This document shows positions 1 through 8,800 of a stretch of DNA of 15,305 nt, one piece after another. Source of the stretch: an uncultured Paraprevotella sp. (lineage in GTDB: Bacteria; Bacteroidota; Bacteroidia; Bacteroidales; Bacteroidaceae); assembly GCA_900770805.1 (NCBI GenBank), contig CAAGLP010000074.1, positions 1 to 15,305 on the forward strand, read 5' to 3'. A program made the translations under genes and the position numbers. The notes under the pieces are model-generated. The model was not told the origin of the DNA, searched no databases, and saw nothing but the letters and a program-made list of their open reading frames with translations. Every line of letters starts with the position of its first letter. Position 1 is the first letter of the stretch.

Positions 1-3000
1 ATGTCCTGAGTAGGTTTCATCATATTGACAAGCTGCACCTGTGCTGTGGAGGCATTGTACTGAACATGCAGGGGCTCGCATGCCTTCTTGATGCCGAAGA
101 ATGCTGCTGTGGGATCGAAGTAGTAGTCGTAGGTCTGCCATACCATAGAGGGCCAGCATGAGTGGCTCATCCAGATGATGAGACCCTGGCGGTCAAGGTT
201 GGCACTCTCGTACATGGCACGGTAGCCATCATAGTTCTGCCACTGTGCCAGGGCGGTGTATGCCTTGGCAGGATGAGTGCCCAGGCGTGCGGGCATCTTG
301 CCGGCATATACCCTATCCTCTCCAAAGCGCTCGGCCAGGAGCTGGTTGAATGTGGAGCCGTATTGTGCACCCTTCTGTGTGAAGTCGTGCTTGCCCCAGA
401 ATTCGTTTTGAGGCCACAGATGCTCGGGAGCAAGCATGCGACGTAGACTCTCGAAATTAGGCATATTTGGCATACCACGTTCGGAGTGCAGTTTGCCTGT
501 CTGTATCTCGAAGTACTCCTTTACAGGCAGGGCACGATAGGGACCATGTCCGCTGACACCATCGTCGGCAGAACTGGGGAAATAGAGTGCACCTGGTGCC
601 AGTTTCTGTACGAGCCCGGCCAACTGCTTGTCGAGTGTTTCGGGAGGATAACCCTCGTTGCGTCCGCAATACAGGGCTATGCTGGGATGCTTGCGTATTC
701 GACGCATATAGTCGTTGGCATTGGCCATGAACATGGGTTCGTTGTGAGGATTAGGACCATCGGCAGGGTTTGCCAACCAGAAGTCTTGCCATACCATGAT
801 ACCATGGCGGTCGCAAGCCTCATAGAACTCCTCATCGCCTGTCTGTCCCACCCAGTTGCGTATCATGGTGCAGTTCATCTGCTTGTGGTAGTCTACAGCA
901 ATGTCGTATTCGCGTCCACGATAGTTGAGGTGGTTCTCCGAGAAGCCCCAGTTTCCACCCAGAGGAATGAAGCGCTGACCATTGATATATAGCTGTAGGC
1001 GAGACATCTCGTCCTTGTATGTCACCTCGCGTATACCGGCAAAGTAACTGGTATGTGCGGTAGATTTGGCCTGTTCGGTGTGGAAGGTATATGATGCACG
1101 GTACATATGGGGTTTGCCATAACCATTGGGCCACCATAGTTTCATGTGCTGATTGGCCAGTTGCTTGTACTCCTTGGGAGAGAAGGTTATCTCGGCCTCG
1201 GTGGAAGCAGCCAGTGTTATCTCCTTCTCAAAGCAGATATCGCCAATGTTGCCTCGCAGAATACCCTTTACAGGAGTGGCCAGATGGTTCTTCACGAAGA
1301 CCGAAGGAGTCATTGTTGCCTTGCCGTCGGTGATGGTGGTATTCACTATGGGATCGGAGATAGTCACTGCCTCGGTGGAGGTGAGGTAGACATCGTTCCA
1401 TATACCCACTTCACGACCAGGGATGGTGGTTATCCAGTCCCAACCTATAGTGGCATGGAAGGTGGGATTGTCTCCACCCAGCACACCGCCGTTGAAGCTG
1501 GTATTCTCTCCAGTCTTGGTCTTGCGTGCACCAGGGTTAGCATTCTTCTCCACGTAGACACAGAGTTCGTTCTCACCATCCTTTACATGGTCGGTAATGT
1601 CAAACTGTCCACGCATGAAGGCACCTTCTATCTTACCCACTTGCTTGCCGTTGAGCACCACGATGGCCTTCCAGTTGATGCCGTCAAAGTTGAGCAGTAT
1701 ACGTCTGCCTTTCATCTTTGAGGGAACCTGGAATGTACGTTTGTATAGGAAGTCGCGATTGAAGAACGACTCAGATATCATGGACAGGTTGTCATCAAAG
1801 TTGGGGTCTGGCAAAGCACCGGCATTGTAGTAGCTGGATAGTACGGTAGCTGGTACGGTGGCAACTATTTCGGGACCTATAGGCTCAGACTTGAGTGTGG
1901 GGTTGCTGATGGGACATATTGTCCAGTTGCCTCCATTGAGCATGTATTTACCTTTATTCCATCCCTGTTCGGCATGTGCCACGGCCTTTACGCCACCACG
2001 ACCATATACTTCTATCTCGCTGAGACAAGCAGCATCGGTGTTGCTCACGCGGACATAGCGTGCAGAAGCACTGTGCTTTACCACCTGCACCTTGCCATCA
2101 TTCTGCTTGCTATTTGTCAGCGCGGCGAAAGGTTTCCAGTTTTTGGCATCGTCAGAGATTTCAAGGATACCATTGTTACCATCGTTGAGCCAATGCAGAC
2201 GTACCTCTTCGATGTTTGCCACGGTGCCGAGGTCGACATAAGCCCAATCTTTCTTCTCTGCTTTCCAAACGCTGGTAAATCGTTGTGCAGGGAAGATAGT
2301 GCGAACGGCCTTGCCTTTGCGCATGAAGGTAACCTCCTTGATGGACCAATAGAATGCATTGTTCTGGCTGAAGGTCAGCTCAACGGAATTGAAGGTGCGC
2401 TTTCCCTTCAGTTTGAAGGTCTCCTTCAGTTCGCGTGCCATGGCTGTGGCTTCCTCGGTCTGCTTGTTGGGGTCGTTGATTACCTTTCTTCTGCGGGGTC
2501 GTCCTGGCAAGGTGTCGCTCTTTAGTGTAAAGGTATGTGACTTTGCACCCATGACCTCGCATTGCATGGAGTAATGCTCGAAGGGTTTGTCTTGGTCGTA
2601 TGCCACGAAACCTTCTACAATCACCTCGTCAGCCTCTATGTCCATATTAGACCATCGGTATGTTAGAGTTGCTGTACTGCCCTCTACTGGTATGCGCGAC
2701 CATTCGCTGTTATTGATGGTCAGTTTTCGCTCGTTGTGTGGCAGAGGTTTACCATTTGTCAGTACTTCCAGATAAGCAGGCTGGTTGTTGGCAATCACAC
2801 CATCTGTAAGAAGTTGAGCAGTGAGATTGAGATCATGTGCTCCAGACTGGTATACTGCACGGTGCAGGGCCAGATTGCGATACTCATTGTCCTTCTCTAT
2901 TTTAGGACCAAAGAATTCATTTGGATTACCAGGATATACACCTATACCACGGCTATGTTGTGCCATAGATGGCATGGTGCCACAAAGAATCAGGGTGGAC

Positions 3001-3020
3001 AAAGCCAATCCCTTTTTCAT
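1..3020 (-). CDS. Secreted GH2 glycoside hydrolase with discoidin domain (exo-beta-glucosaminidase/beta-mannosidase-like), partial at 3' end
   Basis: This exported exo-glycosidase runs off the left edge; 1006 codons are visible. Residues 1-20 form a Sec signal peptide (MKK, hydrophobic core, cleavage after SMA). A discoidin (F5/8 type C) fold seems to start at residues 46-75 (NLALHRAV...LLTDG) and resume at about 236-342 (WAYVDLG, ARYVRVS, EIEVYG), with about 160 beta-rich residues between. The GH2 sugar-binding domain is about 360-550, the immunoglobulin-like domain about 550-660 and the TIM barrel from about 670. E789 in CGRNE fits the acid/base and E847 in HSERG the nucleophile. The segment WMSHSCWPSMVW followed by DYYFDP and CEPLHVQY resembles exo-beta-D-glucosaminidases (CsxA type) more than LacZ, but beta-mannosidase or another GH2 specificity remains possible. 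I chose the start at 3020 because AGGA lies 5 bases upstream and the signal peptide begins there; an in-frame ATG at 3056 has no such site and adds 12 residues. Confidence 0.9.
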   Translation of the reverse strand, partial: MKKGLALSTLILCGTMPSMAQHSRGIGVYPGNPNEFFGPKIEKDNEYRNLALHRAVYQSGAHDLNLTAQLLTDGVIANNQPAYLEVLTNGKPLPHNERKLTINNSEWSRIPVEGSTATLTYRWSNMDIEADEVIVEGFVAYDQDKPFEHYSMQCEVMGAKSHTFTLKSDTLPGRPRRRKVINDPNKQTEEATAMARELKETFKLKGKRTFNSVELTFSQNNAFYWSIKEVTFMRKGKAVRTIFPAQRFTSVWKAEKKDWAYVDLGTVANIEEVRLHWLNDGNNGILEISDDAKNWKPFAALTNSKQNDGKVQVVKHSASARYVRVSNTDAACLSEIEVYGRGGVKAVAHAEQGWNKGKYMLNGGNWTICPISNPTLKSEPIGPEIVATVPATVLSSYYNAGALPDPNFDDNLSMISESFFNRDFLYKRTFQVPSKMKGRRILLNFDGINWKAIVVLNGKQVGKIEGAFMRGQFDITDHVKDGENELCVYVEKNANPGARKTKTGENTSFNGGVLGGDNPTFHATIGWDWITTIPGREVGIWNDVYLTSTEAVTISDPIVNTTITDGKATMTPSVFVKNHLATPVKGILRGNIGDICFEKEITLAASTEAEITFSPKEYKQLANQHMKLWWPNGYGKPHMYRASYTFHTEQAKSTAHTSYFAGIREVTYKDEMSRLQLYINGQRFIPLGGNWGFSENHLNYRGREYDIAVDYHKQMNCTMIRNWVGQTGDEEFYEACDRHGIMVWQDFWLANPADGPNPHNEPMFMANANDYMRRIRKHPSIALYCGRNEGYPPETLDKQLAGLVQKLAPGALYFPSSADDGVSGHGPYRALPVKEYFEIQTGKLHSERGMPNMPNFESLRRMLAPEHLWPQNEFWGKHDFTQKGAQYGSTFNQLLAERFGEDRVYAGKMPARLGTHPAKAYTALAQWQNYDGYRAMYESANLDRQGLIIWMSHSCWPSMVWQTYDYYFDPTAAFFGIKKACEPLHVQYNASTAQVQLVNMMKPTQD

Positions 3021-3088
3021 AAGATTCCTGAGCTTTAAAACGTTGTTATGTCTCATGATATATGATAAATATGTATTTTTCTCATTGA

Positions 3089-3119
3089 CAAAGTTAGTAT
3101 TTTTTATCAATAAGCGAAG
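3089..3119 (-). promoter_or_regulatory. Bacteroidota-type promoter of the GH2 gene
   Basis: Read on the minus strand, TAACTTTG (3089-3096) matches the Bacteroidota -7 consensus TAnnTTTG, and CTTCG (3115-3119) lies 18 bp upstream as a weak -33 box. Transcription would start near 3082, giving an untranslated leader of about 60 bases to the chosen start at 3020. The element is nearly the same as the promoter of the DUF418 gene at 5276-5306. Confidence 0.65.
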
Positions 3120-3212
3120 TAAATATCTGGTAAAAATATCAGGAAGCATTATATTATCCTTTTTGAGTGAATAATTCTTTTTTAAGGTGAGCAAAGACAG
3201 AGTGTTATTTTG

Positions 3213-3244
3213 TTTTGCAGTTTATGTATAAAAGCTTATCTTTG
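3213..3244 (+). promoter_or_regulatory. Bacteroidota-type promoter of the methyltransferase gene
   Basis: TTTTG at 3213-3217 is followed after exactly 19 bp by TATCTTTG at 3237-3244, a very good match to the Bacteroidota primary sigma-factor consensus (TTTG, 19-21 bp, TAnnTTTG). The start of the methyltransferase is about 38 bases further on. It is back to back with the GH2 promoter, about 95 bp apart, so one regulator bound between them could affect both genes; I see no clear operator. Confidence 0.75.
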
Positions 3245-3282
3245 CAAGTAGTTAAGGATTTGCTAAAGCATGAACTTTTATA

Positions 3283-4008
3283 ATGAATAATACAATAAAC
3301 ATAGCCAAGGACCCTATGGGGAGTGCCATAGCGGAGTATTATGCCAAGGGTAAGGCGGCAAAGTTGAGGGTGTTTTCCAGTCAGTTCTATGAGGACGAGA
3401 TTCCCGTGGAAACACTTTTCAGATCCTTTGATGATATGCCACCTCAGGAGCAGGAAGCACTTCGTCTATGCCGTGGACGTGTGCTTGATGTTGGTGCTGG
3501 TTCGGGATGCCATGCCACAGAGCTTATGAAAATGGGAAAGGATGTATCAGCAATAGATATTTCCGAACTTTCCGTACAGGTGATGAAGCAACGTGGTATA
3601 GATGCAAGGGTGTTGAATTTCTTCGACAAGACTTTTGATGAGAAGTTTGATACCATACTCATGGCCATGAATGGTATAGGTATAGTTGGCAAAATAGAGC
3701 GATTGCCCGACTTCTTCATGCGTATAAAACAACTGCTTGCTCCTGGTGGACAGGTATTGCTTGACTCGTCCGATATACGCTATGTCTTCGAGAACGAGGA
3801 CGGTTCTTTCGACATCAATCTTGCCGGTGCCTACTATGGAGAAATTGATTATCGCATGCAGTTCCGCAATATCAAGGGTGAGACGTTTGACTGGCTCTAC
3901 ATAGACTTTGAGACCCTGTCAATGTATGCAGAGCAGTATGGTTTCCGTTGCGAAAAGTGCATCGACGGAGAGCATTATGATTATCTGGCAAGATTAGAGT
4001 ACAGATAG
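3283..4008 (+). CDS. Class I SAM-dependent methyltransferase, substrate unknown
   Basis: A 241-residue soluble protein with a Rossmann methyltransferase core. Motif I is at residues 67-75 (VLDVGAGSG), the acidic residue after strand 2 that should bind the adenosyl ribose is D92 (AIDIS), and the motif IV region is around 122-135 (FDTILMAMNGIGIVG). LLAPGGQVLLDSSD (151-164) is the usual strand 5 region. The roughly 60 residues before motif I and the tyrosine-rich C-terminus (AGAYYGEIDYRMQF) probably form the substrate pocket. No motif identifies the acceptor, so it could methylate a small molecule, a lipid or a protein. There is no signal peptide or membrane segment, so it is cytoplasmic. It is a single-gene unit with its own promoter, divergent from the GH2 gene and convergent with the DUF418 gene. 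The stop codon lies in the first copy of a tandem repeat. Confidence 0.85.
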   Translation: MNNTINIAKDPMGSAIAEYYAKGKAAKLRVFSSQFYEDEIPVETLFRSFDDMPPQEQEALRLCRGRVLDVGAGSGCHATELMKMGKDVSAIDISELSVQVMKQRGIDARVLNFFDKTFDEKFDTILMAMNGIGIVGKIERLPDFFMRIKQLLAPGGQVLLDSSDIRYVFENEDGSFDINLAGAYYGEIDYRMQFRNIKGETFDWLYIDFETLSMYAEQYGFRCEKCIDGEHYDYLARLEYR

Positions 4009-4037
4009 CAGAGTACAGATGACAGAGTACAGATGAC
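3996..4037. repeat. Three copies of a 14-bp tandem repeat across the methyltransferase stop codon
   Basis: The unit AGAGTACAGATGAC occurs at 4010-4023 and 4024-4037 identically, and at 3996-4009 with its last four bases changed (AGAGTACAGATAGC). The changed copy carries the in-frame TAG stop at 4006-4008. Because 14 is not a multiple of three, gain or loss of a unit would not keep the frame, but only the first copy is coding. It fills most of the gap between two convergent genes. Confidence 0.85.
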
Positions 4038-4079
4038 AGGTTGTAAGTATTGAATTGATATTAGCCTGTAGGGTTTTAA

Positions 4080-5243
4080 TCAAGCACTTTTATTCATCCA
4101 TGTCCAACGGCGCCATAAGTACTCGAGAGGTCCTTGCTTGTGCGAAGAAAGCCACCATTTGCAGAAAAGCATCTGCATTAGGAACATAACCATGGCAACA
4201 ACAATGCTCAGCGTATATCCGCAATATGGTGCAAGGTACAGACCTATGGGGAAATAAATGATAGCTCCGATGAATGACTGGGATACATAGTTGGTCAGGC
4301 TCATGCGTCCATAGATTTGCAGGGCATAAACCTTGTTTTTAAATATTGGTTTCTGATACTGAAGCACGAATAAGGATACAAGTACAAAGGTAAATGCCAG
4401 CTTGTGCCACATATCTAAAATGGTGCCTATGGTCTGTTGTATCATAGCAACATCATGTTCCTTGAAACAGATGCTATGTATGGTATACAATGGCAGGAAG
4501 GCTATGGCACTGGTGTAGAATATGCGTTTCCATATATGAATGTTGCTTTCGGATGTAAGGAATAGTTTCTTTCTGCCTATGTACAATCCGATGAGGAAAA
4601 GTCCTGCCGTCTGCATGACACGACCAGCACCTACAGCCCACATAAAGCTGGCTTTCTGGCCCAATGTGATGTTACACCACAGGAATTCCCATAGATTGCC
4701 ACCTTTGACCACTTCACCCACCTTGTCATACATGGCACCGACGCCATAATCAGGAAGCTGGTGTGCAGAATCCACAAGACTCATGATATAATGATACCAC
4801 TCGATGGGTTGGAGCAGGAAGAATATAGCTGTCAGCAGCACTGCCTTATCGCTCCACTTACGCACAAGAAACAGCACGACTCCCATCACCGCATAAAGTA
4901 GCAATACATCTCCTGCAGGGAAGAAAGCCGCATTGAGGGTGGCAAAGAACAATAGTCCCACCAGTCGCCAAAGGTATCTGTAACCAAAATCCTTGCCCAG
5001 AACACGCTGGTTCTCATACTGAATATAGAAGGAGAAACCGAATAAGAGCGAGAAGATGGCATAGGCCTTTCCGGCAAAGAGCATAAATACCGTTTCGCTA
5101 CAGAATGTATCCAGATTGTTAAGCCACTCCGGTACATCTGTGGGATAAACGGGAAAGATGAAATGTTCTATATTATGCACCAGCAGGATGGCCAATACGG
5201 CAAAGCCACGCAGGGCGTCTACCATTTCTATGCGGTGTTTCAT
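4080..5243 (-). CDS. DUF418 family integral membrane protein
   Basis: A 387-residue polytopic inner-membrane protein. The N-terminus (residues 1-31: RIEMVDALRGFAVLAILLVHNIEHF) is the typical opening of the DUF418/YeiB family, and the C-terminal part (GRMSLTNYVSQSFIG at 312-326, GPLEYLWRRWTW at 371-382) is the DUF418 signature. Hydrophobic stretches near residues 11-32, 50-75, 92-127, 134-150, 205-222, 240-258, 277-295, 317-340 and 343-365 suggest about nine or ten membrane segments. The family is related to membrane acyltransferase-like proteins, but its biochemical role is not settled and no substrate can be read here. It has its own promoter and is followed by the convergent methyltransferase gene, so it is probably transcribed alone. 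Confidence 0.9.
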   Translation of the reverse strand: MKHRIEMVDALRGFAVLAILLVHNIEHFIFPVYPTDVPEWLNNLDTFCSETVFMLFAGKAYAIFSLLFGFSFYIQYENQRVLGKDFGYRYLWRLVGLLFFATLNAAFFPAGDVLLLYAVMGVVLFLVRKWSDKAVLLTAIFFLLQPIEWYHYIMSLVDSAHQLPDYGVGAMYDKVGEVVKGGNLWEFLWCNITLGQKASFMWAVGAGRVMQTAGLFLIGLYIGRKKLFLTSESNIHIWKRIFYTSAIAFLPLYTIHSICFKEHDVAMIQQTIGTILDMWHKLAFTFVLVSLFVLQYQKPIFKNKVYALQIYGRMSLTNYVSQSFIGAIIYFPIGLYLAPYCGYTLSIVVAMVMFLMQMLFCKWWLSSHKQGPLEYLWRRWTWMNKSA

Positions 5244-5275
5244 GTTGTTATAAGGTTAGATTATTATTGCTCCGA

Positions 5276-5306
5276 CAAAGTTAGTGTTTTTTGTCAACAA
5301 GCAAAA
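5276..5306 (-). promoter_or_regulatory. Bacteroidota-type promoter of the DUF418 gene
   Basis: On the minus strand TTTTG (5302-5306) is followed after 18 bp by TAACTTTG (5276-5283), matching the Bacteroidota consensus. Transcription should begin near 5269, giving a leader of about 25 bases to the start at 5243. No Shine-Dalgarno sequence is evident, which is common in this phylum. It matches the GH2 gene promoter at 28 of 33 positions. Confidence 0.75.
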
Positions 5307-5741
5307 CAAAACATCGTGTAAATGTCCTTCGTACATTTGATTATAGTCTTTTTTATATAGGAGCAAGGTTTTATAATACCTATGTCCGGTTGGTGATATG
5401 AATTTAGGTGTGTAAAAATACATACATTCAAGTATATCTTTATACACATGCTTTCGTATGGATGCTGTAGTATGCATATCTGACAGGTATGTGCATTATA
5501 TCAGTTGTAAAGCATTCATAAATAGCTTTATATATTCTTATCGTAGTTTCATTTTTATTCTCCGAGAGGGCGGCCCTTTGTTATCCTTGACGACAAGGCC
5601 TTGTTCTCATGGACAACTCATCCTTGTTATCGGGACGACAAGGGCGTGTCCTCACTAAGACGAAGGAACTATCCTTACAGGAACGATAAGTAGTGTTTCA
5701 ATGAAGGTAAAAAATACTTACATGAGTTAATCCAGGAAACA
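5307..5741. other. Non-coding intergenic stretch, about 435 bp
   Basis: I see no convincing gene here. The part from 5307 to 5560 is AT-rich, with weak dyads such as ATGCATA...TATGTGCAT near 5473-5497. The part from about 5570 to 5700 is richer in GC and holds the hairpin repeats listed separately. A TACATTTG on the plus strand at 5332-5339 resembles a -7 box but has no TTTG at the right distance. A 73-codon reading frame on the minus strand (5256-5477) overlaps the DUF418 promoter and looks like chance. A small RNA is possible but cannot be supported. Confidence 0.5.
5575..5643. repeat. Cluster of small hairpin-forming repeats
   Basis: Two related units begin with CCTTGTTATC (or CCTTTGTTATC) and end with GACGACAAGG, at 5575-5598 and 5622-5643; each can fold because its ends CCTTGT and ACAAGG are complementary. 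A degenerate unit (CCTTGTTCTCATGGACAA, 5599-5616) lies between them, and the junction forms a 12-bp palindrome ACAAGGCCTTGT at 5593-5604. Weaker related words continue to about 5690. This resembles a decaying intergenic repeat family rather than a gene. Confidence 0.6.
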
Positions 5742-5779
5742 ATTTATGGCACTATGCCGCAAAGCATAGTGCCATAAAT
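5742..5779 (-). terminator. Strong hairpin, probable terminator of the GH20-GH33 transcript
   Basis: A perfect 16-bp inverted repeat (ATTTATGGCACTATGC at 5742-5757 and its complement at 5764-5779) encloses a 6-base loop. It lies 27 bases past the stop codon of the GH20-GH33 gene, with a short T-containing tail (TGTTTCC) on that strand. On the opposite strand it is followed by GAGTTTTT, so it could work in both directions. Confidence 0.75.
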
Positions 5780-5806
5780 GAGTTTTTAGTAATCTATCGT
5801 ATGATA

Positions 5807-8800
5807 TTACTTCAGCACCTTCTTGCCGTTAACCACATAGATGCCTTTCTCCGGGTTGGCAACGCGGCGACCGCTAAGGTCGTAGAATACAGCCTTCTCG
5901 CCCTGACCAACTATGGTGTCAATACCAGTGGCATCTCCTTTCTCTGGGGTGCTGTAGGCTCCTTTGGTGATTTCTTCAATTGTAAGAGGAACATATACCA
6001 TACAGTAACCCTTGGCCTGATCGTCGCCAAAGCAGGGTGCTTCCTCGAAGAAGAAGGCAATCTTACCATCATCCTGCAAGGTCATGGCGCTATAGGCACT
6101 CAACTGGGTACTTACCTGAATACCCTGCGTCCAGCCTGCTGCAATCTGAGAGGAGGTATATTTGGCATCAGTTATCTCCTTATACCAGATGGTAACATTG
6201 CGACGGTCGTACAGTCCGCTACCTCCCTTGGGCTGAGATTGCAATAACAGCTTCACAGACTCGCCATCTGCATTCTTTGCATCAATGCAATATGGTTCGC
6301 CATTACAAGTGTTGCTACCGCCATTGTTACAACCATTCACATTGCTATCCCAGGAACCAGTATTTGTTGCCTTGTTGGTGTAGGTGAATACATTGAACTG
6401 ACGACCACCTCCACGACGTATGCTCAGCAGAATCTGACCACTGGGAAGAATCTCCACCTTGGGCTCGTCCTGACTTGCAACAGGGTTTTGGCTACCGCCA
6501 AGAATGTTCCAGGTAAGACCAAGGTCATCGGTATAGATAACGTAGTTGCCAGTACCAGAGGATTTCTTCAGCAACAAAGCACCATAGATACGAGCCTTGC
6601 CTGTGCCGTTGTAGTTCTCGTCCACTGCCAAGCGCCCGCTACCGAAGAAAGCAGTATAACCGTTCTTGATTGTAGCATCACTGCCAAGGAAAAGAGTTTC
6701 TGAGATGTCCTGCTTGGTCCATGTCTGACCATTGTCTTCGCTGAACACACGCACGGCTCTGTTGTGTGCTGTAGCACTGCCATTGCCGAACATCACGTCG
6801 CCGGCAGCAGCCATAACAAGCACCTTCTCGCCTACCACAGCAATTGCAGCATCGCCATAGGCACAGTCATCGGTACCACGCACACAAGAACCCTTTGCAA
6901 TGGTTTTTGTCTCGCTCCATGTAGCACCATTGTCATCGCTGTAGCGCATCACGAGGTCGATACCTGGATTGGCAGTACCATAGTTGTAACGTCCGATATC
7001 GTCAAGGCTATAACGGTAGTCGCTTACAGCGATAAGGCGACCTGTGGAGGTCTTGCCGATAGCAGGAATACGATATGAGAAGGGATCGTTATCCGAGAAG
7101 AGCATGACATCGTCTGTCACAGTGAACTTGGCAACAAGGGGATTCTCTTCAGAAATACGTTCCTGGAGTGCTGTAGTGAGTTCAAAACTCTTGCCTAGGC
7201 TTTCGTTGCCTACGGAATAACCTTGGAAGTTAAATCCGCGATAAGCACGTGTGAAATCTATGGTACTTGCTTTTGTTCCGTCAAAGCTGAAGAATGTTAC
7301 ACCTTCACCCTTCTGCAACTTTGTGGTGATAGTACCAGTGGTGTTTGTTGCTCTAATGTCACCGAGATAGGTGTTAGGATTGTTATCTTGCAAACCTTCG
7401 ATAGCTGTTGTTACAGGCAAGCCTTTGTCATATGCTTCAACGATGTCGGCAATCTTCTGAATTTCTTCAGCGGAAAGTACATCCACTAATGTCACTTTGT
7501 GATTGCTACCTGCATCGTCAAGATTGTTCCAACCACCTGTCCAGTTAATCAAACCGCCACCATGATTCGGACTATGGTTTACCACACCTGCATTGTCGGT
7601 AGAGAACATAATGGGATATTCAGTAGAATTACTTTGCTTGAAAGTCAATGTCTTGCTGGCAGGAGTGTCAACTAAGGGAATATCTGTGTTGTTGGCGCTT
7701 TGGATGCCCAGGAACTTCTGCTTACCGATGTTGTAAAGGTAGTAGTTGCCATTAAAAGACTGGTAAACTGTCCATTGGAAATAGGCATTGTCCGCCGCAG
7801 GAGTAACGTTGGTACGAGCTGTAGAAATAGCATTGCCATTTTCAGCCGTAGCACCCATCCAACCGCGAGCTGTTATGAACGTGTAAACTCCGCCCTTGAT
7901 AAATTCGTCAACGTTATTAACAGCAACATCGTTGGGAATCTTGGTGTAATCAATCATGGCAATCTCATTACCACAGAGTGCACCTTCGAAGAAACGTACT
8001 GAGTGAATCTTACCGCCAAATCTGTCGTGAGCAGTTGTGTTGTTGACTACTCCACCACCCACGTAGAGTTTTGCATTTGCATTAGTAGCAAAATTGCTGA
8101 ACGATTGCAGATAGTACTCTATAACGGGGTAATTAGCAGAGCTCTTCAATGCACCGTCAACATAGATAGAAAACTTCTGATTGGTCTTGTCTATGACGTA
8201 AACCACCTTGTAGTTTGTGTTTCCTGCAAACGTATGGTCTCTATAGGTGAACTTGTCGCCGCTTGCAGAAGAAGGCAGATATACGGGGTTACTACCATTA
8301 AGGCCAAAGCCAACGTAGGGAGAATTATTTTTAGTAGCTCCTGTAATTGCCTTCGTAGGATCAGCTGCACACACGAGTGCATAACGAGTATTAGCTGCCA
8401 TTGAGGAAGGCATTGTCACATCAATGGCGATAGTGATGTTCTCCTCAGCAAATACCTTTGAAGCTATAGAAGAACTTACGGCATAGGGGTAGGCCTGGAA
8501 TTCAGTACCCCCCACAAAAGCAAAGGGCTTGGGTGCTGTTCCGTCACCATTATCCTCTGTTACCTCCACTTCGGTTACGACATATTTACAACCTGTATCG
8601 GAGATATTAGTACCATCACCCCAGTTGTACACCTTAAACTGCAGACCGCTGTTGGTCTGGTTGAACTGTGCAGTACCACTGGTGATAATAACATAGCCTG
8701 CAGCATCTGCAGGTTTCAAGGTCCAACCAGAATTGGGCTGCGTCTTTACAGAGTTCAATGCTGTGTTATTGCTGCTGGCAGGAGAAATATAGGTGTCATC

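Noticed and set aside
1146..2525. Long plus-strand reading frames (1146-1721 and 1974-2525) opposite the GH2 gene
   Set aside because: They are antisense to a gene with clear family motifs throughout, have no signal, domain or promoter, and are expected from codon bias on the other strand.
3018..3056. Alternative GH2 gene start at 3056
   Set aside because: It adds 12 residues ahead of a good signal peptide and lacks an upstream AGGA, whereas the ATG at 3020 has one at proper spacing.
3981..4037. CRISPR-like array at the short direct repeats
   Set aside because: The units are directly adjacent without spacers and only 14 bp long, so this is a tandem repeat.
4036..4069. Possible terminator between the convergent genes (ACAGG ... 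CCTGT followed by GGGTTTT)
   Set aside because: Only 5 bp pair around a 24-base AT-rich loop, too weak to support, although some terminator is expected here.
5332..5339. TACATTTG on the plus strand as a -7 box for an intergenic RNA
   Set aside because: There is no TTTG-like -33 box at 19-21 bp, so it is probably chance in AT-rich DNA.
5256..5477. A 73-codon minus-strand frame before the DUF418 gene
   Set aside because: It covers the DUF418 promoter, has no recognisable domain and has an AT-rich composition typical of non-coding sequence.
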